Assembly (NCBI GenBank): GCA_934155625.1
Contig: CAKPHD010000056.1
Coordinates: 1-5,488, forward strand
Source of the DNA: an uncultured Clostridia bacterium
Lineage (GTDB): Bacteria; Bacillota; Clostridia; TANB77; CAG-508
DNA: 5,488 bases
Reading direction: 5' to 3'
Shown here piece by piece: positions 5,391 through 5,488 of this stretch; position 1 is the stretch's first letter; every line of letters starts with the position of its first letter. The position numbers and the translations under genes are program-made. The notes beneath the pieces are model-generated. The model was not told where the DNA came from and ran no database searches. It saw nothing but the letters and a program-made list of their open reading frames with translations.

Positions 5391-5488
5391 AGCACAAGGA
5401 CGTCTTGAATTAGAAGTATATTCTAATGTCCACTCCCCTACATTTCCGGCCAAATCATATATTCCTTGTTTACTAAATGTATCACTTG
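5277..5488 (-). CDS. SUMF1/FGE-sulfatase domain protein, C-terminal part; probable DGR target
   Basis: Only the last 69 codons and the TAA stop (5279-5277) are in the window; the 5' part lies beyond 5488. I translated it by hand. It begins SDTFSKQGIYDLAGNVGEWT, with the family signature GNVxEWT (residues 14-20). RGG follows at 34-36, NR at 49-50 and GFR at 63-65 near the end, the usual closing motifs of the formylglycine-generating-enzyme fold (a C-type lectin-like fold). The paired active-site cysteines of true sulfatase-activating FGE, expected after RGG, are absent; the only Cys in view is residue 31. An enzymatic sulfatase-maturation role is therefore unlikely and a binding protein is more likely. 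The last third has the features of a DGR variable region, described separately. The 120 bases at 5281-5400 are 50 percent G+C by my count, well above neighbouring genes. The gene ends in its own terminator before mutL. Confidence 0.88.
   Translation of the reverse strand, partial: SDTFSKQGIYDLAGNVGEWTLEYTSNSRRPCAYRGGYYDDYGGSSPAVNRGSFVTTIYYDNIGFRGALY

Overview
The window reads as a low-GC monoderm Firmicute, most likely a gut-type Clostridia lineage. The reasons are AT-rich genes, strong AGGAGG-type ribosome binding sites, a SepF/MutL/MiaA gene set, and a Clostridia-like adaptor gene next to sepF. TGA is not read as Trp in the frames examined (Trp is TGG), so the standard bacterial code applies. 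All recognised genes lie on the minus strand, so transcription runs from high to low coordinates. No gene on the plus strand is supported.

Layout in order of transcription. (1) 5488-5277 is the last 69 codons of a SUMF1/FGE-sulfatase (C-type-lectin-fold) protein that enters from outside the window. Its C-terminus has the codon signature of a diversity-generating retroelement (DGR) variable region. (2) 5276-4878 is about 400 bases without a convincing gene. It holds a 7-base tandem repeat just after the stop, a long imperfect hairpin (5151-5202), a second inverted repeat (5101-5140), an intrinsic-terminator-like stem (5034-5073), a perfect 9-3-9 palindrome (4988-5008) and a good sigma-A-type promoter (4954-4982). 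(3) 4877-416 is a tightly packed cluster: mutL, 20 bases, miaA, 26 bases, and a membrane-anchored HlyD-family adaptor with a TTG start. (4) After a 131-base gap carrying its own TTGACA promoter, sepF starts at 284 and runs off the window.

MutL is an endonuclease-type mismatch repair protein with all expected motifs and an unusually long, Glu/Gln/Pro-rich linker. MiaA makes the i6A37 tRNA modification. SepF anchors FtsZ to the membrane during division. The HlyD-like protein is an orphan adaptor with no transporter beside it. Promoter and terminator placement suggests three units: the SUMF1 gene, mutL-miaA-hlyD, and sepF (with possible read-through).

The most interesting item is the probable DGR target at the right edge. 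No reverse transcriptase, template repeat or Avd gene is visible here, so the diversifying machinery must lie beyond 5488 or elsewhere in the genome. The structured intergenic DNA just downstream of the variable region is the part least explained by ordinary annotation.
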